Assembly: GCA_028583685.1 (NCBI GenBank)
Contig: JAMXIF010001253.1
Location: 34,392,820 to 34,456,819 of the forward strand
From: Petaurus breviceps papuanus
Taxonomy: Eukaryota > Chordata > Mammalia > Diprotodontia > Petauridae
Length of the DNA: 64,000 bases
Reading direction: 5' to 3'
Shown: positions 10,981 through 23,294 of the stretch, in pieces
Numbering within the stretch: the first letter of the stretch is position 1
Layout of the letters: each line of letters begins with the position of its first letter
The notes under the pieces: generated by a model
What the model was told of the DNA's origin: nothing
Seen by the model: the letters and a program-made list of their open reading frames with translations, nothing else
The model's database searches: none
Program-made: the position numbers and the translations under genes

Positions 10981-12609
10981 ATCTGATGTAACAGAAAAAG
11001 CAAACAATAGGAGTGTGATTTAAACCAGGTTCTATTACTCCAGAACTGGTGTTCTTTGCTTTGACTCCTATAAAGTTCTTGAAGTACACAAAAACCAAAC
11101 AAGTTTTGCAAAAATTATTTTGTAAACATGTTTTGTAAAAATATTGTACAATGCAGAAGAGTTCAAAATAATGTCTATGGATATTTTATTTAATTCAGGA
11201 AAATAAAAAAATACTTTTAGCCTTGGAACATATATATTGCATAAAATGAGGTGAACCAAAAAATTATTGAATCCATCAATCCACTGATGATAGTTATGTT
11301 ATGAAAAAAGTAGTCTTCATTGAATGCTAATTGATAGATTTTTTTTTGGGTGGTGCTGGTGGTGGTGATTTTTCCAAGCAAAATGTCTGACATTGCTTGA
11401 CATTGGTTTTGAGCATCAGGAGGACATAGAACATATATTTTATTTTTCTTCTCCTATTTTTTCCCCAAAAGGCCTGTGCTATTGATTATTGTGATCTCTC
11501 TATTTCTGAGTAAAAAGAGCAACATGGGACCAATTGTTCTCTACCATACTGAACAAGCACAAAGTTTGTCTTTGAGTAATATCTATAGCCACTATCCCCT
11601 AACCCCTTCAGAGCTTTACCTAGTACAATCCTACCCATTTGTCTCTACCTCAGGGCAGTTTACAAGATCCAAAATCTACTAAATGAGTATCAATCTAGCC
11701 AGGTTATAGTAGATAACACTATACCTGAGACATTTTTCATCACCAAAGGAATGAAGTAATCCTACTTAATGGGTCCTGTTCTATTCATACAATGATTCAA
11801 ATGATAGGAGACAAAGGAGAATTTAAAGCAAAGTAGTCATAAAAGTGAAATGTAATCATCATTTTTTTTTGGATTCTGAACAAGAATAATATAGCCTTGC
11901 TTCTTTAAACTATCTGTCTTCCAAGAAGCCTCTATCTCTTCAAAAACTGTTATTTTTTGGTCACTGACTTTAACAGGCATGACTCAATTTAAGAAAACCT
12001 TTTTAAGAAAAATCTGGATTTTTCAAAAAGAAAAATTAGTGTGACTTTTCAAAATTAAGAAATCAATCTTTATAAAGGGATTAACAATAGACTGTTTAAG
12101 GCAACTAATATTGTTAATATATAAGCACCTTTACAACTAAGCCTCTTCTGTCTAGTTGAATGAAAAAAAAATGTACTAAGAATTTTTTATGTTCATCTTA
12201 CCACACTAGTAGAGTATCCCCACTGAGGTAGACATAGAAAAACAATACAGTCTCTGTCCTCAAGGAGCATACATTCCAACAAAAGAGATAAAGCATTTAG
12301 GAGATTTCATGTGCAAGTCAAATGAAAAGTGCCCAAGGTCCTTAGCATTTGTTGATAATGCAAATTGTAATGTATCTTATTTAATGTCATCTGCACTGAT
12401 AAAATTTCTGATGTTGAACTATTTGACAGTACCAAGCACTTTGATGGAAAGAATCCTTTTTAAAATAGGTCTTTAGTAGGGATGACTGCTGAGGGGGCAG
12501 GACAGTGGTTAGCTCCCATCTCCCCAGGGAGATTTGATGGATAGATAATGACTACAGGGCTGGGCTTGGAACAGTGCTAGTGGTCAGGACAGTACTGTTA
12601 TTCCAAGGG
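10981..12609. other. Unassigned AT-rich sequence
   Basis: No supported gene. A weak ancient-repeat match sits near 12240-12300 ('cctcaaggagcatacattcc', as in the repeat at 21.7 kb). The rest shows nothing I can name. Confidence 0.3.
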
Positions 12610-12870
12610 CTCTTAGGCTCAAAGTCCTGGCCTATCTTATACTCCTCTATTTACTCTTAAACCTAATAATACTGTTCTTTTGGTCTCTCCCTGCATATGA
12701 CACAATCTCCCATCTTCATGTCTCTACATTGGTTATTGCCATACCTTGAATGCTCTTCCTACTCCTTTTTCTTAAGATTCTTGGCTTTGTGTCAAGATTC
12801 AGCTGAAGTTCTGTGTTCCGCATGCTCATGCCCCTCACATATTGAACATTCTATTTACTTTCCATGTGAA
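12610..12870 (+). mobile_element. L2 fragment
   Basis: 'acattggttattgccatacc', 'ttgaatgctcttcctactcc' and 'gtgtcaagattcagctgaag' match the C-terminal coding/3' part of L2 in sense orientation. The 62-codon frame at 12697-12885 is part of this fossil. Confidence 0.5.
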
Positions 12871-13564
12871 TTTTCTGCATTTTAATAGGTGAATGAATGG
12901 AAGACACACAGGTATTAGATAGTTTGAGAAGACTGTATAGTATTCTTTGATAATTAGTCTTTTCAGTTCAGGGGAATCATGTATAGAAACCTTTTCCCAC
13001 CAGATCCAAGAATCTGGGTGCTTTTGTATTTCCTCATATTTTGTTTATTGAAACTGTACTAGGCAATCACAATTTCTCCAATTACTTTAGGAATGTGAAA
13101 GTAGGACTTCCATATACTAATTAGCTTTCAAAAAGTACAAATTGGCCATGTTATTCATTGAATTGGTCTTAGTATGTCAGATATATGTGAACAGAAGGTA
13201 ACATTTTTTTTCATAAAGTCATTGGGGAAGATTTTACATCTTGGAAATGTGACACATGTTGCAATCAGAAATATCCAAGGAATGGAATCCAAGAAAGAAT
13301 GTTGTACCTGTTTCTCCTAGTCAAGTAGCAATGCTGATATTATGCTGTTCTTTCCTTGCAGGGATCATAGGATGGCCTATGTCTTAGGGGACCTGAGTTT
13401 TGGAGGATCCTCCTCATAGTCACGCATGCAAATTAAGATAAAAATAAAATATGTAACGTAAGATAAAATAATTATGAATGATCTGCACAACCAACTGAGT
13501 TTTACTTTATTTGCATGGAATTTATTATATGAGATAGAGGAACTTCTAAATACAACTCATTTTA

Positions 13565-14150
13565 GCCACTCTGTTGTCTTGGGTTATATAGTTTGAAAGT
13601 GGTGCTAAGTTGGAAGACATTGTGTTGAAATACCAATTTGGAGATGAGGTTTCTGCTTATCATGTTCATGCTTGGAAAAACTCAACTTATGGCAATGGCT
13701 CCCCTGCTGGAGCATGCCCCATCAAGTTTAATTTATCAGTCTTCATGGCCAATGATGTGAGGAGGAAAGGAAACCTTTATGTTGGCTCAAAACCCTCTTA
13801 CTAATTCAGACTTCACAGGCAGGAAAGAACCAAACTTTGAGCCCCAGACCCCCACTAATGTACTCTTGTGCACAACATTACTGGACCAGAGGCAGAGTAC
13901 ATAAGTAGAACAAAACCCCAAAGGCCAAGTCACCATTCAGCTTCCTAGTCATGGTCGTTCAGAAGCCTACTTTGCTGGCTTTGAATGTGAAGACTGTGGA
14001 ACTATCTCTGGTCCTAGGACCTTATGAAGGTGACCTTACCCAGGATTCACAAGTCCTCTTCTTTAGGAAAAATGAAATTGCCAGAGGAATCAGGGCTGTT
14101 CTATTCAATAACATGACAAGGTGGATAAAGACAGGAATGTCCTTTTAACA
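13565..14150 (+). other. Coding-like segment of unknown origin
   Basis: Two open stretches in different frames lie close together: 13610-13804, with residues such as KYQFGDEVSAYHVHAWKNST and NDVRRKGNLYVGSK, and 13951-14148, with LSLVLGPYEGDLTQDSQVLF. The composition is less AT-rich than its surroundings, and codon-like texture is better than for nearby chance frames. I do not recognise the family. It could be an old processed pseudogene, an internal part of a fossil element, or chance. No poly(A) tail or target-site duplication was found. Confidence 0.25.
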
Positions 14151-14234
14151 TGATGCTCCTATTCCTCCTGCCCCTTTCTCTCCCACCCCTAAATTATACG
14201 ATTGTAAGTGTACAGTGGAGAAAAATAAGGACAA

Positions 14235-14490
14235 TGACAACAATAATATTTTCATCTTGTTTTAAGTTTTTCAAAGTGCTTTGCATATGTTATCTCATTT
14301 AATCATTAGAACAACTCTGGGTAGTAGGTTCTATTATTTTTCCCACTTTCAGTTGAGGAAAATGAGAATAAGAAAGTTTAAGTGACTCACCCAGTGTGAC
14401 GCAGCCAGCAAGTGCCTGATACAAAATTTGAGCTTAGAGCTTTCTGACTCCAAGTCCAACATTTTCTCCATTGTTCCATGTAGACTAGAT
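14235..14490 (-). mobile_element. MIR fossil
   Basis: Antisense MIR: 'caaagtgctttgcatatgtt', 'acaactctgggtagtaggtt', 'gtgactcacccagtgtgacg', 'gagctttctgactccaagtc'. Same layout as the copy at 43.57 kb. Confidence 0.68.
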
Positions 14491-15989
14491 ATCTCACTTA
14501 GTGGCTTTGAAATCTTGAACAGTAGATATAGCAACATAGATTTTCATTGTCTTTTGTTTTGGATGGTTTGGGGTGAATTAGAAATAGAGGGTATAATTTT
14601 CAAGTAAACATGTTACATTATGGTGTAAGCAATTGTTTAGAGGCAGCTTAAATTAGAGCAGGTCAGAGCCCTGATACATGCTGGCTATGTGACCAAAGAC
14701 AAGTCCCTGAAACTCTCTGGTCCGTAGGGCAGTGGTAGCAATTCTATTTCAAAAAAATTCAGCCCTATTATTAAAATATTATGTTTATTCATAAATTATA
14801 TGCATGCAGTACTGAAGTAATATGTTAAATTATGAAACATGCAAAAGTAGACATTCAAAAGGAGAAAAAGGTAAAATAAATAATTCTAAAATATTTATTC
14901 TTGGTTATGAAAACCTGTTTTTTCTCACTAAAACTTTAATTTTGAAAATCTTTAAATATTGATATTAGTAGCCTATTCTCTATGTTCTGAGCATTAAACT
15001 ACTTTTGATGTCTTGTATTTGTTTCTTAGAATTTCTGACATGTCCTGCATTGAATAATTAAAAACTTTGGGTTCTTTACCTAAATTCTTAATAATTCAAA
15101 ACCTCAAATACATTTTAAGAAATACCACAAAATTAATGTTATGAATGTAATTATAATAAACAATTTTTAAAAATATCTTTTAGAAGGAAAGTGCAAATTG
15201 ACAGTTGATATCAAAGTATGCATGAGTCCTAGCTCTTCACATTGTATACTACAGTGTCTTATGTTAAATAATGTTTTGTTAGAGGATGGATAGTTTGAAT
15301 ACAGACCAGAATATTTTAATTTTGGACTTTTTTTGAACTTCATGTGTTTAAATTACAAACAATAAAAATATGTGATATAATTAACATGAAAGCATTATAA
15401 ATTTGTGTCAATAATTAACATTTGTTTCATTTGTATATTTAGTACAAAATGATTATTATTTTAATTTTGAGAAAGATTGTTATTATATCTAAGATTTCAA
15501 AGAAAACCAAATCTCTATGAAAAATGTAAAGAAAATATTAACATTCTATTCTCATTTATTTGTGCTGCAGTCCCCCCAAATTAGATTAAAACATAACGAT
15601 TTAAATTGTGTAAGATGTAAATGTAATTATCTTTAAAATGATCTTTTTTCAGGAAATGAATATCATTATCAGGATATCCTATAGAAGGCTTTTTACCACA
15701 AGAAATACATCAAAACACAGTTCTGACCTGCTTTTCAAGATATGATAAAGTTCTTATTCATTGCATTTTATTCTTTGACACATGCTATTGCAAAAACTGC
15801 AACATTTTCAATTTTTCTTGGAATGCACATTATTAGGGATTCATAGCAGATAATTGAAAACATTCTAACTTCTGGATATCATCTATTGAATAGTTTTGAA
15901 AACACTTTCTGAAAATGAAGCTATTGATAGGGACTGTGGGCAAAGTAGGAGAGATGTGAGCAATCATTGCATTTTGTTAAACTGTTTTA
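14491..15989. other. Long AT-rich stretch with no recognised repeat
   Basis: About 1.5 kb without a SINE, LINE or LTR signature and without an open frame over 60 codons. Very AT-rich. It is one of the few sizeable repeat-free stretches in the window. Confidence 0.35.
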
Positions 15990-16853
15990 CTGGAATATCT
16001 AGTCCAAAGCCTATTAATTTAAACTCTCTCCTAATTGGTAAAGATCAATGCCCTGCATATAGGTGAGGTTTTAGGTAGAATTGGTGACAGCAGGGAGCTT
16101 TAGTCTTCAAGTTTTTGTCAAGTTGCTGAGTATCTTAGAACTTCAGGCACTACTGAGTTCTAGCTTGAAGCTTCCATTTCCTGAAGCAAGAGATTATGAA
16201 AGGAAGCTGACAGGAGAGGAGTTGGCCTTCTCCATCATGTCCCTATCTCCAACTTGCTACATTAGACCCTTTGAGGAGCTCTAACTCTTCAGTAACCTAT
16301 TACCTTGTTGTTATAGGAATATAAATTTTTAAGATCTTCCGTTCCCCTAGGTAAAGTACACCTGGAGCCTGTGATGGGAGGCTTGTTTTTTCAGGAACAC
16401 CCACACCTTGGTGTTTTGTTATTGGGTAGTGGGTCAAGAGGGTTGTTACATTTTCTGACCCAGGAGAAGGCTATATAATCCCTGATGTGAGACTTTGTTT
16501 TGGGGATCACTTTGAGAAGTGTTGTATAATTTGACCAGATGAGACTCTGGGCAGCTGTTGAGATCCCCCCCATCTTTGCAAAAAACAGATGTTGATGCTT
16601 CCCTCTCTGGTAACTGTGACTTGGTATGGATGTAATGGTTGGACAGTTTGTAAGCCTGTCTGCTTGAAATGTTTATGTCTTTATATTCTGAAGTTCAGGG
16701 TGCTGATCTTTTCCCCCTGAACTAGGTAAATGATATGTTTGATTGATTAAAGCAAGATTGTTAACCCATTTTGAGTTGCTTTTCTTTAGAAAAGCAGATG
16801 TAAGAACCTGTGTTGGCAGCCATCCTGGGTATCCTGGGGTGCTTGCTGCTACA
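15990..16853 (+). mobile_element. Degenerate LTR-like repeat (ERV-type fossil)
   Basis: The part from about 16305 to 16853 aligns with 37255-37772: shared 'ggagcc...gggaggcttg', a TATA-like 'gaatataaat' region, 'gttcagggtgctgatctttt', 'gattaaagcaagattgtta' as a possible poly(A) signal region, and the shared end 'gcttgctgctaca'. The part from about 16025 to 16280 aligns with the minus strand of 22.47-22.80 kb ('tcctaattggtaaagatcaa'). The two together suggest one LTR family, old and degraded. The 5' limit is approximate, and no flanking duplication was identified. Confidence 0.5.
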
Positions 16854-18359
16854 CTTGCATAGAAGTGATAACGGCACTTAAGAAGAACTGAGGAAGAATA
16901 ACAGGACTTAACTAAATATGTACCAAAGAAAATCATGCTGCAGGCTACACAATTTTAAAATTCCTTGGGGGAGAGCATATCTCATGAGAGGGATTTTGAA
17001 AGCATGGAAAAGATCATACACAGTTTTATCTTCTTTACCTCTACCTCCCTCCACAAAAACAACAAGTGAAAACATCAGCAATTACTGTTCTTCTTCCTTA
17101 TCACCATAACATTTTGAGATTTGTCTCTGCATGCTTTGAGGGTATTTTTGCTCAAAATATTATATGAAGAAAGAGGGTTTTACAAATTATTTCTTAGTGC
17201 AGACAGATCTTTAGCCACACAACTGATCCAGACATCTAGAGAAAATAAAATCCCACTGTCTTTCAAGTTTATTTTTTATCAAGCATTTGTCTCAGTCAAA
17301 GAAAATATAGCCTGCCTTCAGAAAAGATTTCTCTGTCATGTCTATTAAATCAAAAATAACATTACATAAGAGAAGTGATCATAGAGATAATTTATTTAGT
17401 GGTTCACTGAATATTAACATCAGGTGAAATGCAAAACCAGGAGATAATAAGTTTAATTACAAGTTATTCAGATGTCATTTACTATATGTTGAACAAAGTT
17501 CAAGCAAAAGAAATATTTCCTAATGATAATAAAGTTATCTAAGTGGTTAAATTTACATATGGCATTGTACTAATAAGATCAAGTCCCAGGAAAATGGAAA
17601 CTCTCCTTAAGGAAACTCAGTTTTGTGAGCGCTCTCTGCCTACAACAACAAAAACCAAAGTGAATGAAAATCATATGTTCCCCAAACTAAGATACAACTG
17701 AATAAGCAGTCATTTGAATTAATCCTTTTAGATGTATATTTTGAAAAGGTATTCATTATAAATGAACAGCTTTCTGATCTTTTATTTGAGTAATGAGTGA
17801 ATGTATAAAAAAATTATCTATTAAGTACTTACTCTGTTATAGGCACTATGCTACCCACTTGAGATAAGAATACAGAAGTTAATTCCTGCTTTTAAGGAGA
17901 TTATATTGGACTAGGGTTTGTAAAAAATACAAGGACTGGTGTCCATGGAAAGGAGTTTTGTCTCTGGAGTCACTGGGATTGTGAGTAAAGCCAATAGTCC
18001 GTCTACTGTCATGTCATTTTCCGTAGCAATGGTAGTACCATTTTACAATGGTGGTGTTGATTTTATTACTACACATAGGGCAAAGACAAGAGGTAGGAGA
18101 GTAGCAGTAGAGTAGAAGTAGCAGAGAGTAGAAGAGGGAGTAAGCAGAGGGGGTAAGTATGATGTCAGAGAAGATGGAAAGATCCCTGGGTAAGTCTTTG
18201 TTTCTTGCTATATGAAAAATGGTCCAAGGATGGCTTATATGTTGTTGATATTTGAGGTAGTTGAGTTTTTGCTTACCCACTAATTATAACAGCCTCAAAC
18301 TTGAGTGTGTTAACTTCCCTGGGGAGAAAGAGACTCAAGCTAAATCAGGATTCCATTTT
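16854..18359. other. Mostly unassigned sequence
   Basis: No supported gene. At 17790-17930 there is a weak copy of the ancient repeat seen at 21.7 kb ('aagtacttactctgttatag', 'ggcactatgctaccc'). Otherwise nothing is recognised. Confidence 0.3.
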
Positions 18360-18915
18360 AAAAGACATGCAGTGATTTCAATAATCTTAAACTTTTATCT
18401 GCCACAAATTCTACATGGCAGCCTCAGATGGTTACCAAATCTACACTCCTCATTTAGCCATTTAAAGATATTGATAACCTCACCCCAATCCATCTTTTCA
18501 TCCTTATCATTTGTTATTCCCTTGTCTGTGCCTTTTAGTATAGTCAAATAGGCGTCCTTTGCACTTCTCACACATTACAACTCATCACTTGTTTTCTCAC
18601 CTTTAAGTTGACTGTCCATGACTGTAATTCACTCTGTGCTCAATTTGGCCTTTTATTATTTCTAGTTCCTTCAAATCTCACCTCCAGCCCAATCTGCTAC
18701 ATAAATATTTTCCTAATGCCCTTCACCCCCTGCAAATTATTCCTTCTTCTACCTTGTGTTTATTTTGTATTTAAGTATATGTATATATCTATATATCTAT
18801 TGTTTTCCCAGATAACATGTAAACTCCTTGAGCACAGAGACAGCTTCATTTTTATCTTCATATTTCCATCATGTCTGGCACAGGGCAAGCACTTAATAAA
18901 TGCTTGTTGATTGAT
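18360..18915 (+). mobile_element. L2 LINE 3' end
   Basis: 'ttccttcaaatctcacctcc', 'gtaaactccttgagcacaga', 'gtctggcacagggcaagcac' and 'ttaataaatgcttgttgatt' form a clear L2 3' end in sense orientation. A short TATA/ATCT simple repeat interrupts it near 18775-18800. Confidence 0.68.
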
Positions 18916-19117
18916 TCATACCTTTAACACTAATAATCTCCCATTAGTTCTATATGAATATGAAACACCATAATAGCAGAAGAATTACAATAACAAATAA
19001 TCCATATGGTAGTGGAAATATTAATAATAATAATGATTAGCATCTGAGAAGTAATATAAAACATGTAGAAAACTTGTATGACCAGAGAATCAAGTAGAAT
19101 AATAATATTTTTCTCTA

Positions 19118-19645
19118 GTAGCATTTTATATTTTCTAATTTCATGTAAAGACAATTTTCAACATTCATTAAAAAAAAATATTATGAGTTCCAAATTTTTC
19201 TCCTTACTTCTCTCCCTCCCTTCCTGTCTCCCCAAGAGGGCAAGCCATCTGATATAGATAATAAATGTGCAATAATGTAAAACATATTTCCATATTAGTC
19301 ATGTTGTGAAAGAAAAAAACAGAAGTAAAGGAAAAAAAGATATGAAAAAACCCCCCAAATGTGGAAATAGTATGTTTCAATCTGCATTCATACTCCATCT
19401 TCTTCTCTAAGTTCTTCTGGATATGGATAAAATTTTCCATCATGAGTCTTTTGGAATTTTCTTGCTGAGAAGAGCTGTCAATCATAATGAATCATTCTAT
19501 AGAATTGCCAGTACTGTGTATAATGTTCTGTTGATTCTTCTCACTTCACTCAGTATCAGTTCATATAAGTCTTTCCAGGTTTTTCTGAAACCCACCTGCT
19601 CACCATTTGTTAGAGCATAATAATATTCCATTACATTAGACAAAT
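19118..19645 (-). mobile_element. 5'-truncated L1 3' end
   Basis: On the minus strand: ORF2 C-terminal/3' sequence from 'cagaaaaacctggaaagact' to the 3'UTR 'aaaaatttggaactcata' and 'aatgttgaaaattgtcttta'. It parallels the end of the L1 at 23.3 kb ('atcagtttgtataagcctct' there, 'atcagttcatataagtcttt' here). No intact frame. Confidence 0.72.
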
Positions 19646-19704
19646 CATACTGAAAGAATGAGAGTCATTAGCCAAAAATGGCTAATGGCAGAATTCTAAT
19701 CCCA

Positions 19705-19970
19705 ATATATTAAAAGGTAGTTAGGTGGCACAGTTAAGAGGGCAATGGACATGGAGTTAGGAAAAGGAGTTCAAATCCTGCCTCAAGCAAGTTATTACCT
19801 GCATGCCCTTGGATAATTTAATTCAATTCTGATTGCAGAATTCTTTTGTAAAATCCTCTTTTGTAAAATGAGCATATTATTAGCATCTACTTTCCAGGGG
19901 TTGTTGTGAGAAGAAAAATTATGTAATATCTACAGAGCAATATATAAATACCAACTATTATTATAATAAA
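19705..19970 (+). mobile_element. MIR/CORE-SINE
   Basis: 'ggtagttaggtggcacagtt', 'gagttcaaatcctgcctcaa', 'tttgtaaaatgagcatatta', 'actttccaggggttgttgtg' in sense order. It contains a small internal duplication around 'gcagaattcttttgtaaaat'. Confidence 0.66.
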
Positions 19971-20084
19971 AAAGGGAAAGCCTGATGTTGACATTGAACA
20001 TTCCCTTTATCAATGATTTAAGGTAAAATATAAACAAAACTAGTATTGATTTAAAAGGTTTAAAGGTGATGTAATTTGAATCAC

Positions 20085-20330
20085 TGTCTTCCTTGGATCT
20101 CTTATAGCACTTTGTTTTTCATCTAGTACACTTATCATGAAATATTGTATTTCAGAGTTATGTGTTTATATCTTGTGCCACTACTGTGTTTAAGATATCT
20201 TCAAGGTGAAGAGGTAGCGTGCTTCCTGAACATGATATTTTCTCTCCCACCTATTTTATTACTCTGTACATATCAGGTACTTTTTGCTACTTGTTGAATG
20301 ATTGAATGAAGGATGGATGAATGGGAGTAC
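20085..20330 (+). mobile_element. Possible L2 3' fragment
   Basis: L2-like features are weak: 'gtttttcatctagtacactt', '..actttttgctacttgttga..' and a terminal 'atgattgaatgaagg' repeat. Low confidence. Confidence 0.35.
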
Positions 20331-20449
20331 CCACAACAAGTGAATCATAAAGTCAGCCGAGTATCAAAGGTGCTGGCTGTATGTGACTCATGACTAATAA
20401 GCTTGAAATGGTAGTAACCACCTTAGTATTTTCTGTGATAATATATATG

Positions 20450-20585
20450 GTTTTTTTGAGAGGGGAAGGTAAGGCAATTGGGGTTAAGTGACTTGGCAAG
20501 GTCACACATCTAGTTTTTGTGTGTGTTAAGTGTCTGAGGCTGGATTTGAACTCTGGTCCTCCTGACTCCAGGGCCTGCCCCTATT
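20450..20585 (-). mobile_element. tRNA-derived marsupial SINE (monomer)
   Basis: Antisense copy: 'aattggggttaagtgacttg', 'aggtcacacatctag', 'gtgtctgaggctggatttga', 'tcctcctgactccagggcct'. A GTGTGT stretch has been inserted or expanded in the middle. Confidence 0.68.
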
Positions 20586-21690
20586 CTCATTTTTTTTAAA
20601 GCTCTTTAGGAGTTAACAAGAGGTCTACCAAAATTTGTGATGATGGAATGTAGAATAACTTCACAAAAAGCAGCCTAATGTGGCATCTTTCAGTGTAAAT
20701 ATTACATCCTTTCCACCAGGATACCAGGACCAAACAAGGCCTAATTTACCTTTTCAAAGGTCCAACTGCTTATGAACAAATCAATTTCCTAGTTATTTAA
20801 AATGAGATCACTACTCAAGATAACCTAGAAGGTACTTTATAACTTGGACACTACTCTATAATCTGAGAAGGGAATGCTGGATTTCTGTCCCTGGAGCAAA
20901 ATTCCACTTTCAACTTCAGTTTATTCTTCATTTCTCCATATAACTGGTGTGTGAAGGAGTTCACATATACATGCTAAAAGAAAAAGTCACTTCTGAGATA
21001 CATAGCATTTTATAATTCTTGAAAAACCCCATACCCATCATCATCACCACTCCATCACATGCTGCTTGAACATTTTAGTTACTGCTACTGACATCAGCTT
21101 CCTTCTCCATAAGATTGCTCATTTTTCATTGAGATAGATAGTTCTAACAGCAAAGTCAGTTAACACTTCACTATATATTAGAAAGAAAGAAATTCATCTG
21201 CCATCACTCAAAAATAAAACAATAGCTGTAGGCAAAGTAATTCTTAACACAGAACTATAGTGTGTATTTTATTTGAAATTACAATATGTCTCAGCTAGAT
21301 TACATTTCAGGCAAGTATGGGAGTCAGGGGGAGACTCGGGCACCTGAACCCAAGTTATAGATAGGTAGTAAGACAAAAAAATGCATTGGCTGATCCAACT
21401 AACTCCTTTTGTTAGAAGTTCTCTATCCTATGTATTTCAGATCTAAAGAAAAGTGTCCCTGCTTATATAGGCGTTTATGTTACCAGCACATTCACTCTGT
21501 ATTCCACTTAATATTGAGTCTTAGAAAAATCCCAAGAGAAGAATGGTTTCTTTAACATGACTGAAGGATAACAATGGCTTACTAGTTATAGTGAATTCAA
21601 GTATACATAGTAGCACTTGGGGACAGTAGATTTTAATGCAGTAAATCTTCCCTTCCTATTATATGCAATCATATATTGGTGAATACTTCA
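20586..21690. other. Unassigned sequence
   Basis: About 1.1 kb of AT-rich DNA with no repeat or gene that I recognise. Confidence 0.3.
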
Positions 21691-21691
21691 C

Positions 21692-22060
21692 TCAATCAGA
21701 TCCAACAATAAACATCTATTAAACCCTCCTGTGTTCCAGGCATCGTGTTAAGCACTGGTGATACAAAGAAAGGCAAAAAATAGTCTCCTGCTCTCAGGGA
21801 CCTCAGAATCTAATAGGGAAGGTAATAAATAAATACATATGTAAAAATAATTTATATATGGGATAACATAGGAAATAATTAACAGAAGGAAGACACTAAA
21901 ACTAAGAGGAATTAGGAATGGTTATCTGCAGATGAGATTACAGTCGGGACTACAATGAAGCCAGAGACAGAGATGAGGAGGAAAAGCATTTCAAGCATGA
22001 GGAAGAGCCAGGGGAAATGCCTAGAGCTGAAAGCAGAGTGTTTTGTTTTTGGAATTGACA
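21692..22060 (+). mobile_element. Ancient interspersed repeat
   Basis: 'caataaacatctattaaacc', 'gttccaggcatcgtgttaag', 'gatacaaagaaaggcaaaaa', 'ctcagggacctcagaatcta', 'gaaataattaacagaaggaa', 'aaagcatttcaagcatgagg' is a common mammalian/marsupial repeat order. Related pieces lie at 12.24, 17.8, 36.8, 48.1 and 60.27 kb. The family name is uncertain; its start resembles the antisense L2 3' end. Confidence 0.5.
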
Positions 22061-22399
22061 TCTCTAGCTACCATTCTCTAAGGGAATTTAATTTCTGTGA
22101 GGAGAAGAAGCAGAAGACCACTTTGTTCTCCATAGAAACAGGGGGTACAGGGCTAAAAGTATCTATATTTATATCCATTTCTGTCTCTATCTATCTATAC
22201 TTCTTTAAATATTGTTACTTTAGGGGATGTGATTACTCAGTTCAAGCTAACTTCTGATTGTTTTATATCTAAGTCTTGAGCCCTTTCCCATCAAATACCA
22301 TTACCATGATGAATATACATATTAATTAGCAAAGAAACTCATTTATTCAAATGATTGTGAAACAGAAATCAGAGAAAATATACTGGCCAATATAGAGTG

Positions 22400-22870
22400 A
22401 AAGAAAGAGCTTTCCCATTGGAAGTGATGTAATTCTAGCTTGATGAAGAAAAAGAGGTCCAGATATTGTCCAAGAGGAAGTTTACTTAAAACTCTAGTAT
22501 AGCAACCTGGGAATATGGCCATTATGGAGACTGACAACTCCTCTAAGGTTGACTTCTTACCAGAGAATTTCCCTTCAGCAAATGTAATGGGATTGTCATT
22601 GATCATCTTCCCTTCTGAAGTGGGAATCCAGAAGTGCCTAAAATCCATAATGTCTGATGAAACTCAATAGCTGAAATTGCACCCAGTATACACTGAAGAG
22701 TCTGAAGCATTCTCTTACTCTTGCCCATTCCACTTTGGCCTTCGTGCAGGTACAGCACATTGATCTCTACCAATCAGGAGAGAATCTCATGCCAATGGGC
22801 TTAGAACTGGCGTTATATAAGAAAGAGGGTGGGATGACTGTTGGAGGACATGGGATGGAATGAGATTATT
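22400..22870 (-). mobile_element. LTR-like fossil, related to the 16 kb copy
   Basis: The minus strand contains 'tcctgattggtagagatcaa' and 'gaggagttgtcagtctccat', which align in order with 16030-16260. A possible AATAAA lies near 22352 on the minus strand, just outside the called range. The 101-codon minus-strand frame at 22343-22648 is explained by this homology. Old and incomplete; the limits are approximate. Confidence 0.4.
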
Positions 22871-23294
22871 TGTCCAGGTGAATAAGTGAGACCTTGATGA
22901 AGGAGTCAGGTCACCTCTTCATATGAATTGGGGTGAAAGAGGAGTAATCTCAGTGATATGAGGAAAGGGGAAGAGAAGAAATTCATAGCAAATAGCCTCA
23001 AATTATTTTTTCCTGTTAAATATTAAGCAAGATTCTCACTTGAGAGGATGGGGGAAAGAAGTGCTATGGGAAGTTTGAAGAAAGGATGAAAATGTTTAGA
23101 AGAGATGCTGTGGATAATAGAACAAAGAGTTGATAAAGATAGCATGGCTAGTATTGTCTAGCAGTGAAAAGAGCTCAGTTGAGTTTGTGAGGTCTTAGTA
23201 ACATTCTTCTAATTTAGTCTGAATTAAAAATATTTTTCAATAAAATACTTTCTCTAAATATAATTTTAAAAAAGATTAGCAGATGTCTACACCA
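22871..23294. other. Unassigned sequence
   Basis: Purine-rich on the plus strand, with no recognised repeat or frame. Confidence 0.3.

Noticed and set aside
22343-22648. 101-codon minus-strand frame whose peptide resembles that at 16081-16284
   Set aside because: Both frames fall in copies of the same LTR-like repeat, so the similarity reflects repeat homology, not a conserved protein.
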